Counted from the first letter of the stretch, positions 8,872 to 18,272 are shown. The stretch: 64,000 nucleotides of DNA from Streptomyces sp. S465 (GCF_026898115.1 NZ_CP114036.1:9480001-9544000), one strand, 5' to 3'. Program-made: numbers and translations. Notes: generated by a model not told the origin, from the sequence alone.

Positions 8872-9984
8872 TCAGGGCAGTTCGTCGGCCATCGCGCCTA
8901 CGAAGGCTGCGAGTTCGGCCTGGGCGGCCGGATCGGGCACCGCGTCGGGTAGTGCTCGCCGGGCCAGACTGGTGTGTTCCCGAATCCGGTCTTCTAGCCA
9001 CGTTCGGCCGCCGCACTCCTCGATCAGGGCAGCGACGTGTTCGAGTTGTTCGATGCTCGGCTCAGTGGTGTCGTCGTAGAAGGCAGCCAGCTGGTCGCGG
9101 GCCGGTCCTCGGGACCGGAGGGCGAAGGCCACGAAGGCCCGGCTCTTACGGCGGCGCAGGTCGGCCCAGGGTTCTTCCAGCGACTCTCGCGAGGTCCCCC
9201 AGACTCCTTCCCAGTCGTCGAAGAACGCCATGGCCATGCCGGCGTGGTAACCGAACCTCTCGGCCGCCGCCACTTCGTCCTCCGAAGCCCCCCGCATCAG
9301 CGCGCCGACCATGGCCACTCCGACAGTCGGGAAGGCGATGGTGCTCTCCAGCAGGTCGAGCGAGTCCTCCAGGACCATCCGCGAGCTTCCTTCGGAGGCC
9401 ACGTCATGGATCTGACCCGAGCAGCACTCCCGGATCGCGTACGCCGCGCGGCGGCTCAGTTCGACCGCGGTCCGGGGCGTCTCCGTGGCCAGCAGCTCGA
9501 AGGCCAGGCAGTGAAGAGCGACTCCGACCTGGATGGCGGAGGGCACCCCGAATACCGTCCACAGCGTGGGGCGCCCCTTGCGGAGCATCTCGTGGTCCGA
9601 GATGTCGTCGTGCACGGTGCCTGCGGCGGACATCAGCGTGCCCGCCACGGCGGCATTGCGGACGCCGTCCCACGCCTTCTTGGTACTGCCCGCGCACAGC
9701 AGCGCCACCAGTGCGGGTCGCCGCCGGAAGCCGACTGGGGTGGAGGGCCGTCCGTCGGCGTCGATCCAGCCGAAGTGATACTCCGCCATGTGTCTGACGG
9801 GCTGGCTGAGCATGGCCGTCGCCTCGCGCAACGCGGGCTCCATGTAGCAGATCACGTCATCGACGATCTGCTGTGACGTACGTTCAGTCTTCAATGCGGC
9901 CTCCGTCTGCTCCGAACGAGAACGAGTGCGGTTGTCCAGCTCGCTGCCGGTCCTGCGGTCGGACAGTGGCTTGGCCTGCGGCAT
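8872..9984 (-). CDS. Polyprenyl synthetase family protein (trans-isoprenyl diphosphate synthase)
   Basis: A 370-residue class I isoprenoid synthase. The first Asp-rich motif is intact (HDDISD, DD at 126-127), followed by the pyrophosphate-binding KGRPTLW. The second motif is reduced to DDWEG (256-260) followed by VWG, a form seen in some actinobacterial GGPP/GPP synthases (DDLLGIWG type). It should condense IPP with an allylic diphosphate, but chain length cannot be read. It stands alone: no terpene cyclase or phytoene synthase is nearby. Its 3' end abuts the truncated methyltransferase. Confidence 0.8.
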   Translation of the reverse strand: MPQAKPLSDRRTGSELDNRTRSRSEQTEAALKTERTSQQIVDDVICYMEPALREATAMLSQPVRHMAEYHFGWIDADGRPSTPVGFRRRPALVALLCAGSTKKAWDGVRNAAVAGTLMSAAGTVHDDISDHEMLRKGRPTLWTVFGVPSAIQVGVALHCLAFELLATETPRTAVELSRRAAYAIRECCSGQIHDVASEGSSRMVLEDSLDLLESTIAFPTVGVAMVGALMRGASEDEVAAAERFGYHAGMAMAFFDDWEGVWGTSRESLEEPWADLRRRKSRAFVAFALRSRGPARDQLAAFYDDTTEPSIEQLEHVAALIEECGGRTWLEDRIREHTSLARRALPDAVPDPAAQAELAAFVGAMADELP

Positions 9985-10616
9985 CCGACCTTCTGAGTCC
10001 AGAGGAAGGGACAGGCAGCCGACGCCTTGACCGACGGCAGTGTCGCTGCAACGGCACGATCACACTCTGTATCCCCGTGGGGAGACGTGCCACGCGCCCT
10101 CTCACCCGGTAGGACCGGCCGGACGACCGGGTGGATGTGGCGATGCCCGCCCCCTTGCTTGGCCGGTCCCCTGCAGCGAGTTTCTCGACGCCATGGCGAC
10201 GGCGCTGATCTCCTTCCGGCCGGGCTGCCATCACAGCCGCGTTGATCGGCTACGTCGGCATTGCGCTGACCGCCGCCATCACGGGCGTGCTCGCGCTCGC
10301 CGCGGCCGTCTGGCGGCTTCCGTGTTCCTATGGCGGATCTGCGCGAACATGCCGCAGCTCAACGTACGTCTTCCTCGGCGTTTGGGCGTGGCGAACCCAC
10401 GTCGACGGGAGTGCCGCTATAGCGTCGCGGCGGACGGCCGTGATCCCGACCGCCGGTCACCCCAGCGGGCCTACGGAGGCGCGAGGCCCTGCGCCGGCCC
10501 CCTATTCCCCTCGGCCGGTTCCCGCCGGTGTCATGGGGCACCCCGCGTTGCGTTCGCATGCCGTCCGGGATGGGACGGGCGTAACGCCGCAGGGCGAGGA
10601 CGCGTGGAGGAGAACG
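9985..10616. other. Intergenic region, no supported gene
   Basis: About 630 bp between the divergent isoprenyl synthase and ctaD. Open frames here are Arg-rich or lack a ribosome site. The frame leading into ctaD contains one hydrophobic stretch (GYVGIALTAAITGVLALAA near 10245-10310) that could be a scrap of a membrane protein, but no gene is supported. Promoters of both flanking genes must lie here. Confidence 0.5.
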
Positions 10617-12290
10617 ATGACGGAACTGTCGGAATACACCACCAGCCTCTGGCGGAAGGCCACCGCTGAATCCTCGCTCGGCCGGGCGCTGCTGCGCTGG
10701 GCCACGACGACCGACCACAAGGTGATCGGCCGCCTCTACATGGTCACTGCGTTCTGCTTCTTCCTCTTCGGCGGTCTGCTGGCGATGGGCATGCGGGCCG
10801 AACTCGCCCGTCCGGGACAGCAGTTCATGTCCCTGGCGGTCTACAACCAGCTCTTCACGGTGCACGGCACGGTGATGATGCTGCTGTTCGCCACGCCGAT
10901 GTTCGCCGGGTTCGCCAACGCGGTGATGCCGCTGCAGATCGGCGCGCCGGACATGGCCTTCCCGCGCCTGAACGCCTTGTCCTACTGGATGTTCCTCTTC
11001 GGCGGCCTGATGGTCGTGTCCGGCTTCCTGGTACCCGGCGGAGCCGCGTCGTTCGGCTGGTTCGCCTACGCCCCGCTGAACAGCGCGTACCGGACGCCCG
11101 GCGCCGGCGGCGACCTGTGGACGATGGGCCTGGTCGTGACCGGCGTGTCGACGACGCTCAGCGCGGTCAACTTCATCGCCACCATCATGGCGCTGCGGGC
11201 CCCCGGCATGACGATGTTCCGGATGCCGATGTTCACCTGGAACGTGCTGTTCACCTCGATCCTCGTGCTGCCCGCCTTCCCCGCGCTCACCGCCACGCTG
11301 CTGGCCCTGGAGGCTGACCGCAAGTTCGGCGCGCACGTGTTCGACGCGGCGAACGGCGGAGCCATCCTGTGGCAGCACCTGTTCTGGTTCTTCGGCCATC
11401 CGGAGGTGTACATCGTCGCGCTGCCGTTCTTCGGAGTGGTCTCGGAGATCATTCCGGTGTTCTCACGCAAACCGCTGTTCGGCTATCTGCCGATGATCGG
11501 CGCGACGATCACGATCACCATGCTGTCCGCGGTCGTATGGGCGCACCACATGTTCGCCACCGGTGCCGTGCTGCTGCCGTTCTTCTCCCTGATGTCGTTC
11601 CTCATCGCGGTGCCGACGGGGATCAAGTTCTTCGCATGGATCGGCACCATGCACCGCGGGTCGCTGTCGTTCGAGACGCCGATGCTGTGGTCGTTCGGGT
11701 TCCTGGTGTCGTTCCTGCTCGGCGGTCTCAGCGGCGTGATCATCGCGTCCCCGCCGCTCGACTTCCACGTCACCGACTCGTACTTCATCGTGGCGCACCT
11801 GCACTACGTGCTCTTCGGCACCATCGTCTTCGCCATGTTCGCCGGTTTCTACTTCTGGTGGCCCAAACTCACCGGCAAGATGCTGAACGAGCGGCTGGGC
11901 AAGCTGCACTTCTGGCTGCTGTTCCCCGGCTTCCAGCTGACCTTCCTGGTGCAGCACTGGCTCGGCACGGAAGGCATGCCCCGCCGCTACGCCGACTACC
12001 TGCCCGCCGACGGCTTCACCCTGCTCAACACGCTGTCGTCAACGGGCGCGTTCCTGCTGGGCGTCTCCACCCTGCCGTTCCTGTACAACGTCTGGCACAC
12101 CTCCCGGTACGGCGAACGGGTCACCCTGGACGACCCCTGGGGCTACGGCCGCTCCCTGGAGTGGGCGACCTCTTGCCCACCGCCGCGCCACAACTTCGTC
12201 GCTCTACCCCGGGTGCGCTCCGACTCGCCCGCCTCCGACCTGCACCATCCGGAAATCCTGCGGCAGTCCCTGGGGGAGGGGTCGCGTTGA
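10617..12290 (+). CDS. ctaD: Cytochrome c oxidase subunit I (aa3 type)
   Basis: A 557-residue heme-copper oxidase catalytic subunit in the inner membrane, reducing oxygen to water while pumping protons. The low-spin heme ligand is in FTVHGTVMMLLF, the CuB/Tyr motif is FFGHPEVYIVALP, the CuB pair is in WAHHMF, and heme a3/a ligands are in VAHLHYVLFG. The ATG at 10617 is chosen for its GGAGG and the following N-terminus typical of actinobacterial CtaD; an upstream in-frame start is unsupported. The usual partner genes ctaC and ctaE are absent, so this is probably a second copy. It overlaps the next gene. Confidence 0.93.
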   Translation: MTELSEYTTSLWRKATAESSLGRALLRWATTTDHKVIGRLYMVTAFCFFLFGGLLAMGMRAELARPGQQFMSLAVYNQLFTVHGTVMMLLFATPMFAGFANAVMPLQIGAPDMAFPRLNALSYWMFLFGGLMVVSGFLVPGGAASFGWFAYAPLNSAYRTPGAGGDLWTMGLVVTGVSTTLSAVNFIATIMALRAPGMTMFRMPMFTWNVLFTSILVLPAFPALTATLLALEADRKFGAHVFDAANGGAILWQHLFWFFGHPEVYIVALPFFGVVSEIIPVFSRKPLFGYLPMIGATITITMLSAVVWAHHMFATGAVLLPFFSLMSFLIAVPTGIKFFAWIGTMHRGSLSFETPMLWSFGFLVSFLLGGLSGVIIASPPLDFHVTDSYFIVAHLHYVLFGTIVFAMFAGFYFWWPKLTGKMLNERLGKLHFWLLFPGFQLTFLVQHWLGTEGMPRRYADYLPADGFTLLNTLSSTGAFLLGVSTLPFLYNVWHTSRYGERVTLDDPWGYGRSLEWATSCPPPRHNFVALPRVRSDSPASDLHHPEILRQSLGEGSR

Positions 12291-12679
12291 AGGTCGAAGC
12301 AGTGCTCTTCGGCGGCGTCGCCGTGTTCTTCGCGGGTTCCGCCACCCTGTACGGCGTCTGGTCGAGGTGGGATCCCGCAGGTACGGCGGTCCTGATCATC
12401 GCCTTCGGGATGGCCGCCGTGGTGTCGGTCTTCTGTGCGATCCAGTACCGACGCCAGGGGCGCCGCCCTCAGGACCGCAGGGATGCCGAGGTGGCGGCCG
12501 CGGCCGGCCCGTTGGAGTTCTTCCCGGCCCACAGCCCGTGGCCGATCGTCACGGCGTTCGGCTTCACCCTCGCCGCCACCGGGGTGGTGTACGGGCTGTG
12601 GCTGTTCCTCATCGGGATGGGGATTCTGGCTCGGGGGGTTCTGGGGATGGTGTTCCAGTTCGTGACTCGAGGGAGCTGA
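12287..12679 (+). CDS. ctaF: Actinobacterial cytochrome c oxidase subunit IV-like protein
   Basis: A 130-residue membrane protein with two N-terminal helices (VLFGGVAVFFAGSATLYG, TAVLIIAFGMAAVVSVF), a cytoplasmic loop, and the family signature PLEFFPAHSPWPIVTAFG before two further helices. CtaF-type subunits assemble with CtaD in the bc1-aa3 supercomplex. The start is a TTG overlapping the ctaD stop (TTGA) with GGGGGAGGGG before it. Its 3' end runs 71 bp into the oppositely oriented qcrB. Confidence 0.8.
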   Translation: MKVEAVLFGGVAVFFAGSATLYGVWSRWDPAGTAVLIIAFGMAAVVSVFCAIQYRRQGRRPQDRRDAEVAAAAGPLEFFPAHSPWPIVTAFGFTLAATGVVYGLWLFLIGMGILARGVLGMVFQFVTRGS

Positions 12680-14147
12680 GCGGCTTCCTCGGTGCTCCCG
12701 GCCGGAAGCCGGTCACCGGTTCGTGGCCGCTCTCGTAGCCGCCCTCCACGGTCTGGCGCACCTGACCGGTCTCTTCCCCCTCTTCCAGGCGCTTCTGCTC
12801 CGCCTCCAGTAGGGCGTGGCACAGCCGCCTGGTGAGCAGGAAGGCGACGACCGGTGCCACCACCAGAGCGATGCGTAGGATCCACGTCAGCGTGTTCATC
12901 GAGATCCGGAAGGTGTACGCCACCACGTCATTGCCGCCGGCCAGCAGCAGGATGCCGTAGCAGGTGACCCCGGCGACGCCGAGCCCGGTGCGCACCGGGC
13001 GTTCCCGCGGACGGTCGCACAGGTGGTGTTCCCGGTGGTGCTCCCCTGTCAGCCACTGTTCGACGAACGGGTAGGCATAGAGGACGACGAACAGCAGTCC
13101 CGGCAGGACGATCGCGGGCAGCAGGACGTTCCACATGAGCGTGTGGCCGGCGACGTTCGTCTCCCAGGGCGGTACGAGCCGCAGTGCGCCCTCCAGGAAG
13201 CCGACGTACCAGTCGGGCTGCGAGTCGGTCGACACCTGGTCGGGACGGTAGGGGCCGTATGCCCACACCGGGTTGATCTGCGCGAGCCCGCCGAGCAGCG
13301 CCATGACCCCGAACACCATGAGGGACAGACCCGTTGAGGAAGCCGTGAACTGAGGGACCATCGGCTTGCCGAGGGCGTTGCGGTTGGTGGTGCGGGGGCC
13401 GCGCCACTGCGTGTGTTTCAGGTAGAACACCAGGATCAGGTGCACGGTGACCAGGGCGAGCAGCGCCCCAGGCAGCAGCAGGATGTGCAGGCTGTACAGG
13501 CGGGGGATGATCTCCTGGCCGGGGAACTGGGACCCGAACGCGAACATGCTCATGTAGGTTCCCACGACCGGCAGGGACAGCATGATCCCCTGCGCGATGC
13601 GCAATCCGGTGCCGGAGAGCAGGTCGTCGGGGAGCGAGTAGCCTGCGAAACCCTCGGCCAGGGCGAGCAGGAACAGCGTGACACCGATGATCCAGTTCAT
13701 CTCCCGCGGCCTGCGGAACGCACCCGTGAAGAAGATCCGCAACAGATGCAAACCGATCGCGGCGACGAACACGAGAGCGGCCCAGTGGTGCATCTGTCGC
13801 ATGAGGAGTCCGCCGCGCACGTCGAAGCTGATGTGCAGGGTCGAGTCGAAGGCGGCCGACACGAGCACACCGCGCAGCGGCACATACGGCCCGGCGTAGA
13901 CCACCTCGCGCATCTCCGGCTTGAAGAAGAACGTCAGCCACACCCCGGTCAGCACGAGAATGAGCAGGCTGTAGAGCGCGATCTCCCCGAGGAGGAACGA
14001 CCAGTGCTCGGGAAAGGCTTTACGCAGCAGGCTTCCGCCGCCGTCCAGAAGGGGAAGCCGCCCGTCCGCCGCAACGACGAACCGCTCTCCGGGGCCGCGG
14101 GTCGCGGCCGCCCGCGGCAGGGCCGGTGGCCGACTCTCCGCACTCAC
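12609..14147 (-). CDS. qcrB: Cytochrome bc1 complex cytochrome b subunit
   Basis: A 512-residue quinol-oxidising cytochrome b in the membrane. Paired heme His residues are visible in QMHHWAALVF and GLHLLRIFF, and in YSLHILLLPG and VTVHLILVFY. The Qo motif reads PDWY, in place of the PEWY of many bacteria. The C-terminal 100 residues are a hydrophilic tail as in actinobacterial QcrB. The gene stands without qcrA or qcrC and faces the ctaD-ctaF pair, overlapping it by 71 bp. With CtaD/CtaF it looks like a partial, duplicated respiratory set that would borrow the remaining subunits. Confidence 0.92.
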   Translation of the reverse strand: MSAESRPPALPRAAATRGPGERFVVAADGRLPLLDGGGSLLRKAFPEHWSFLLGEIALYSLLILVLTGVWLTFFFKPEMREVVYAGPYVPLRGVLVSAAFDSTLHISFDVRGGLLMRQMHHWAALVFVAAIGLHLLRIFFTGAFRRPREMNWIIGVTLFLLALAEGFAGYSLPDDLLSGTGLRIAQGIMLSLPVVGTYMSMFAFGSQFPGQEIIPRLYSLHILLLPGALLALVTVHLILVFYLKHTQWRGPRTTNRNALGKPMVPQFTASSTGLSLMVFGVMALLGGLAQINPVWAYGPYRPDQVSTDSQPDWYVGFLEGALRLVPPWETNVAGHTLMWNVLLPAIVLPGLLFVVLYAYPFVEQWLTGEHHREHHLCDRPRERPVRTGLGVAGVTCYGILLLAGGNDVVAYTFRISMNTLTWILRIALVVAPVVAFLLTRRLCHALLEAEQKRLEEGEETGQVRQTVEGGYESGHEPVTGFRPGAPRKPLSSLESRTGTPSPEPPEPESPSR

Positions 14148-14560
14148 GGTGCGTCCCTGCCTTCAGTGGCCCCCTCACACCGCTCCCGGTCCACGTAACG
14201 CCTCCTTCTGCCACCTCGCTGACCGTTCCAAGCCATGCATTGCCCTCGGGCCGACGGGCGAGTAACCCCGTCCGCGCGAAACACTCGGCCGACCCGAGGG
14301 GTGCACCCGTTCGGCTGTGCCCTGGCCGGACCGAGCGCCGAGCCTCGCCTTCCGGGGGAAGAACGCGATGCCTGGGACGATCGGCACGGCGGCGACGGTC
14401 ACCCACCGTGACACGAGCGCGGCAGTCTGCTGCGCAGGTGCCTTCCTTTTCGCTCCGCCGGCCGGTCCTCGAAGCGTCGGACCAGCCGGACGGCTGAGTG
14501 CGTAGCCCGCCTTGGCGAACCGATAGCTGGAAGCCGATTGCGCGCCGTGCGGTACGAGCA
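14148..14560. other. Intergenic region, no supported gene
   Basis: About 410 bp upstream of qcrB. Several frames are open but none combines a start, a ribosome site and a recognisable protein. One minus-strand frame has a short hydrophobic stretch (VTVAAVPIVPGIAFFP) that I could not assign. Confidence 0.4.
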
Positions 14561-14564
14561 CCTG

Positions 14565-15418
14565 GACAGGCAGACGCCCTGCCACCCCTGTCGTGACGTC
14601 CGAAGAGCTCTCAAAAGAAGCCAGCTACTGCCCGAGGGCCGGCACTCCGGTCGAGGTCGTGGCCACCGAAGGGGCAGACCTCGTTTCCCCGGGAGCTTCA
14701 ACTGCCGGTCTTCCGACATCATCTGGGCATACAGCTTGGGGCTTGCCTTGCCGTTGATCGAGTAGTGCTGTTGGCCGGTCGACTTCCAGGACCACCCGCA
14801 CCCTGTTGGGCAGCAGCAGGAGGAAGTCCATACGCTGCCTCGCCAAAGGGCCAGGCGCGACCCGGATCTTCGCGGTGCAGGGATCGTAGTGGAGATACAC
14901 CTGGGGAATCAGGGCGGGCAGGGCGGGCCCTCCCTTTCGGAAGTACAAGGCCGCGTACGTGTCGAACAGAACCTCTTCCGGCGGGGAGGCGAGCGACTTC
15001 GCGAGTCGTGCGCACAGAGTCCTGGAGGCGACCTCCTGGACACTGCCACGGCGGGGTTCGTCTGCTGCCTCCGCCTCGCTCGCGCAGAAGTGATACCCGT
15101 CTCCCGGCTCCAGATCACCGGTGGCCAGCCGCGTTCGGCGCACAGATCACTCAGCACGGCCAGGCCCCGTCTGGTCTGCCAGCGGCTGAGCCCGCACGCC
15201 CCCATCAGCGCTCGTCGACCGGGGAGCGCCACGCAGACTTGATCCGCACGGCTCTGTTCGAGGTTGCACCGGTCGGCGTGGTGCTCAGTAGAGGGCGCTG
15301 GGGTACGCCCGGCCGCTCTCGCCGTCGGCCTGTCATGGGTGGAGCTGGTCATCCGGCGGAAATGGGTGGGCTTCTCGCTGGTCCAGGCCCGTTCCCATTC
15401 CTCCGGTGAGCGAGTCAC
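14565..15418 (-). pseudogene. Frameshifted AbiJ-NTD3-like protein gene
   Basis: Homologous protein is recoverable only by changing frame. From the 5' side it gives RALMGACGLSRWQTRRGL and ERGWPPVIW, then in a second frame EEVLFDTYAALYF, IPQVYLHYDP and QRMDFLLLLPNRVRVVLEVD. A one-base insertion near 14781 moves into HYSINGKASPKLYAQMM, and another near 14695 into EVCPFGGHDLD. This pattern resembles actinobacterial proteins annotated AbiJ-NTD3 (abortive infection-linked), with a nuclease-like D...EVD core. The family name is from memory; the multiple frameshifts are seen directly. It is surely inactive. Confidence 0.6.
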
Positions 15419-15614
15419 TGATGACCTGGGCAGCGGTCAGGCTGATGACCTGGCGGCTCACCCGCCGCTAGCCCCGTCCCGCTGATCGGCAAAGCGTCAC
15501 TGCGTACTGCCTCGCGCAAGCCGCATGAGGCAGTTGCTCACCCCCGGCAGCTCCGCATCAGTGCGCCCCTGGGCGCCGCACTGCCCTGTCCGGGGCCCCA
15601 CCGCGCGTATCGGG

Positions 15615-16283
15615 TTACGGATGGAACCGCCATCGGCCTTCAGAGACGACATCCACCTTGCCATCCCTGACGCGGATGGCTGTTTCGTCGTCGATGAAGT
15701 AGATCGGGAAGTCCGCTCGCGCAGCGATGCGATCAGCCCAGGCGTCGTCCCGCTCGGGGAAGTCCGGCGAGTACAGGTGGGGCTTGAGATACCAGTCGAA
15801 GAGGCCGAACGGTGGCTGCACGGTCGTCGCGCCGAGCACGTGGAGGTCCGTGGCGTCTCCGATGATGTCGGCAGAGTGTCCGGTGAGATTGCGGCTGAAG
15901 ATCATTGATCCGGCGCTGACCCCCACGTAGACGCGGCTCTCCAGCGCCTTGAGGAAGCCGTCGGCCAGGCCGTTGCCGGTGATGCTGCGCGCGAGGTGGT
16001 AGTGGCTGCCGCCTTCGACGTAGATGACGTCGGCGTGGAGCAGCCGGTCGAGCACCATCTGCCGGGGCAGGCCGTTCAGCTCCAGGATGTTGAACTCCCG
16101 CCAGCCGAGGCCGTGCAGCCGGTTCATGTCCGCGACGACCCACCCGTGGTCTCCGGGTTCGGCGACTGATGCGGTGGGCACGTACACGACGTTCGCCGAT
16201 CCGAACGGCCTGCCCAGCATGTCCCGCAGCGCATCCCGCAGCGTCTCGTTACGCAGGCCACTTGCCGTCAACAGAAAGTTCAT
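15615..16283 (-). CDS. Peptidase E-like serine peptidase (family S51)
   Basis: A 222-residue cytoplasmic S51 peptidase. The nucleophile Ser sits in VGVSAGSMIFS, preceded by the family's VIYVEGGSHYHLAR and followed by LGLFDWYLKPHL-like sequence (GLFDWYLKPHLYSPDFPERD) that supplies the His region. Peptidase E cleaves Asp-X dipeptides; the actinobacterial relatives are of unknown substrate. The ATG at 16283 is chosen because the N-terminus MNFLLTASG matches the family; a longer frame to 16334 adds unrelated residues. No strong ribosome site is seen. Confidence 0.82.
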   Translation of the reverse strand: MNFLLTASGLRNETLRDALRDMLGRPFGSANVVYVPTASVAEPGDHGWVVADMNRLHGLGWREFNILELNGLPRQMVLDRLLHADVIYVEGGSHYHLARSITGNGLADGFLKALESRVYVGVSAGSMIFSRNLTGHSADIIGDATDLHVLGATTVQPPFGLFDWYLKPHLYSPDFPERDDAWADRIAARADFPIYFIDDETAIRVRDGKVDVVSEGRWRFHP

Positions 16284-16531
16284 TTGGCGAGCCAAGCACG
16301 ACTCACGGGCGCGCGCAACAAACCCAGGATCCACCGATAAGGTAATGTCATGGCCACATCATGAGCGTGCTGCCAGGGTGCATCCAGCCTGGTCACGGTC
16401 CAGCCGGTCGGCTGCCGGCTCCATCTGTCGCCGCTGATCGCGCGTAAGGCCCGTTGCCAGGGCGTGCCGTTGGCCGAACGGTCACGGTGACCGCGCCGTT
16501 CCTCACATCTCGCAGCGGCGTGCGGACGAAC

Positions 16532-16567
16532 AGCGGGGCCGGACGGGTGATCCTCTCCGGCCCCGCT
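16532..16567 (-). terminator. Hairpin downstream of peptidoglycan-binding gene
   Basis: A perfect 12-bp stem (AGCGGGGCCGGA / TCCGGCCCCGCT) with a 12-base loop, starting 43 bp after the stop of the minus-strand gene at 16611. There is no T-run, as is common in high-GC actinobacteria. Confidence 0.6.
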
Positions 16568-16610
16568 GTCGTCTGTTCGCGGTGGCCGCTCACATCAGCA
16601 GCCGGGGGAG

Positions 16611-17069
16611 TCATCCGCAGCCGGGATAGTCGTCCGCAGCCATCCGTTTGAACGCAGCCTGCGATCCCGATCCGAAGATCCCGTCGATCGCGCCGGTGTA
16701 GCCCCAGGCTTCCTTGAGGAGGCGTTGCAGGGCCTTCTTCGTGCCGGTGCCGACGATGCCGTCGATCGCGCCGGTGTAGCCGTAGTTGGCTTGGAGATTG
16801 CGCTGGAAGGCCTTCCAGCTGTTGGTCCCGAGTTGCCCGTCGATCGCGCCGGTGTAGCCGTAGCCCCGCAGCCAGCACTGGATGTTCTTGGCCTCGGTCG
16901 TGTTCAGGCCCAGGTTGTTCACTGCCAGCGGAGTGACAGCCTCAGTGCCCACCGCTGGCTTCGAGACCGACGCGGGCGCCGCGAAGCTTGCGCCCGCCCC
17001 TGCCAGGCTTCCCGCGGCGATACCAGCGACGGCAATGGTGCTGACGAGCCCCCTCGTCAAAACTCGCAT
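16611..17069 (-). CDS. Secreted peptidoglycan-binding-like repeat protein
   Basis: A 152-residue exported protein. A Sec signal peptide occupies residues 1-31 (Arg, hydrophobic core, ASFAAP cleavage region). The mature part has three copies of a short unit built on GYTGAIDG plus G(T/S)-x-(S/T)-x-(K/Q)-A-(F/L), as in PG_binding_1 domains. The units are shortened relative to the usual 60-residue domain. It probably binds the cell wall; no catalytic domain is attached. It ends with a Cys (YPGCG) that could pair with the Cys in IQCWL. Confidence 0.8.
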   Translation of the reverse strand: MRVLTRGLVSTIAVAGIAAGSLAGAGASFAAPASVSKPAVGTEAVTPLAVNNLGLNTTEAKNIQCWLRGYGYTGAIDGQLGTNSWKAFQRNLQANYGYTGAIDGIVGTGTKKALQRLLKEAWGYTGAIDGIFGSGSQAAFKRMAADDYPGCG

Positions 17070-17546
17070 CCGTTTACCCCTTTCTGCTTGAGTTGGAAAT
17101 ACGGCACCTGGCGGGCCTGGTGTGCCTATTCATGGGTCGCCGGGCGAACCAGTGTCCGAAAGCGGGACTCGGGAGCTGAAAACCTGGGCGCCCATTAATG
17201 ACAAGTGCAGCACCCCAGGAATTGTTCAGCACCCGACTCCGTTACGGTAAAGAACTGATGCACGCATGCGGCGCTGGATGTCCGGATCGGCCACCGGCCC
17301 TTTCCTTCATGATGGCCAGGCCGGCCCGGGACCCGTCCCGGTGACCTGCACGGCCACCGGTTCTGGCCCCCATGAGGGCCAGACCCGCCCGGGAATTCGG
17401 CGGGCTCGACTCCAGCCGAGGTCAGTACCCGAGCCCGAGCCGAACACCCTGAGGCCAGTTGATCTGGTCCTCACTGTGTGCTGACCCGTCGCCGCCGTGG
17501 AAGGTCTGGGGCGAGAATCGGAGCCCAGGGTGCTGACGAAGGGGAG
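17070..17546. other. Intergenic region with an imperfect direct repeat
   Basis: About 475 bp between the divergent secreted protein and LRR genes; no coding sequence is supported. An imperfect 24-bp direct repeat built on CATGA(T/G)GGCCAG and CCCGGGA occurs at about 17310 and 17371, 61 bp apart. Confidence 0.5.
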
Positions 17547-18272
17547 ATGGCCGTGAGGCACACACTGAACTTGTGGCGTCAACAGCTCGGCGAAGTGCCT
17601 GAGTCGGTCTGGCGACAGACTGAGCTCGATGTGCTGGTTCTCGCGGACAACGGACTCACGGTCCTCCCGCCGGACATCGGGCAGCTCCACCGGCTGAAAA
17701 CCCTGGACCTGGGCCATAACGCGCTGATGTCGGTGCCTGAAGAACTGGGCAAGCTGACCGAGCTCAGCGATTGCCTCTACCTGCACGACAACCAGCTGTC
17801 TCGGCTCCCCGACTCTCTGGGTAACCTGACCCGTTTGCGTTACCTCAACGTTGGCGAGAACCACCTCACCACCCTGCCGGAGACCATAGGTCGGATGAGT
17901 GGCCTCATCGAGTTCAGGGCGCGGCACAACCGGCTCACCGTCCTGCCCGACGCCATCGGCCGGCTCGGCAGCCTGCGTGAGCTGTGGCTCCGAGGGAACG
18001 CGATCGAGCACTTGCCGTCGTCAGCGGCCAAGCTGCACGAACTGCGTCACCTGGACCTGCGCGAGAATTCCCTGACCGAGGTGCCGGATTCGCTCGCCGG
18101 TCTCCCGCGACTGCGTCAGATCGACCTGCGGAGCAACAACCTCGGCCGGCTGCCCGACTGGCTCGCCCTGATGCCGTCGCTGGAGAAGCTGGATCTGCGT
18201 TGGAACGAGGTCGATCCCTCCCTGCCACTCCTCAGCAAGCTGGAGCGGCTGGGGTGCGTCGTCTTGACCTGA
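17547..18272 (+). CDS. Leucine-rich repeat protein
   Basis: A 241-residue protein made almost entirely of about nine leucine-rich repeats of 23 residues with consensus LxxLxLxxNxLxxLPxxIGxL. This is the bacterial 'LPxxI' class, forming a solenoid for protein binding. It has no signal peptide, membrane helix or catalytic domain. One repeat (LTELSDCLYLHDNQ) carries an extra two or three residues. The ATG at 17547 follows AAGGGGAG. Standalone LRR proteins of this kind occur in Streptomyces, but their partners are generally unknown; nothing in the neighbourhood suggests one. Confidence 0.85.
   Translation: MAVRHTLNLWRQQLGEVPESVWRQTELDVLVLADNGLTVLPPDIGQLHRLKTLDLGHNALMSVPEELGKLTELSDCLYLHDNQLSRLPDSLGNLTRLRYLNVGENHLTTLPETIGRMSGLIEFRARHNRLTVLPDAIGRLGSLRELWLRGNAIEHLPSSAAKLHELRHLDLRENSLTEVPDSLAGLPRLRQIDLRSNNLGRLPDWLALMPSLEKLDLRWNEVDPSLPLLSKLERLGCVVLT

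Noticed and set aside
10242..10616. N-terminal extension of ctaD
   Set aside because: The ATG at 10617 has a strong ribosome site and the family's N-terminus; the upstream part is not conserved.
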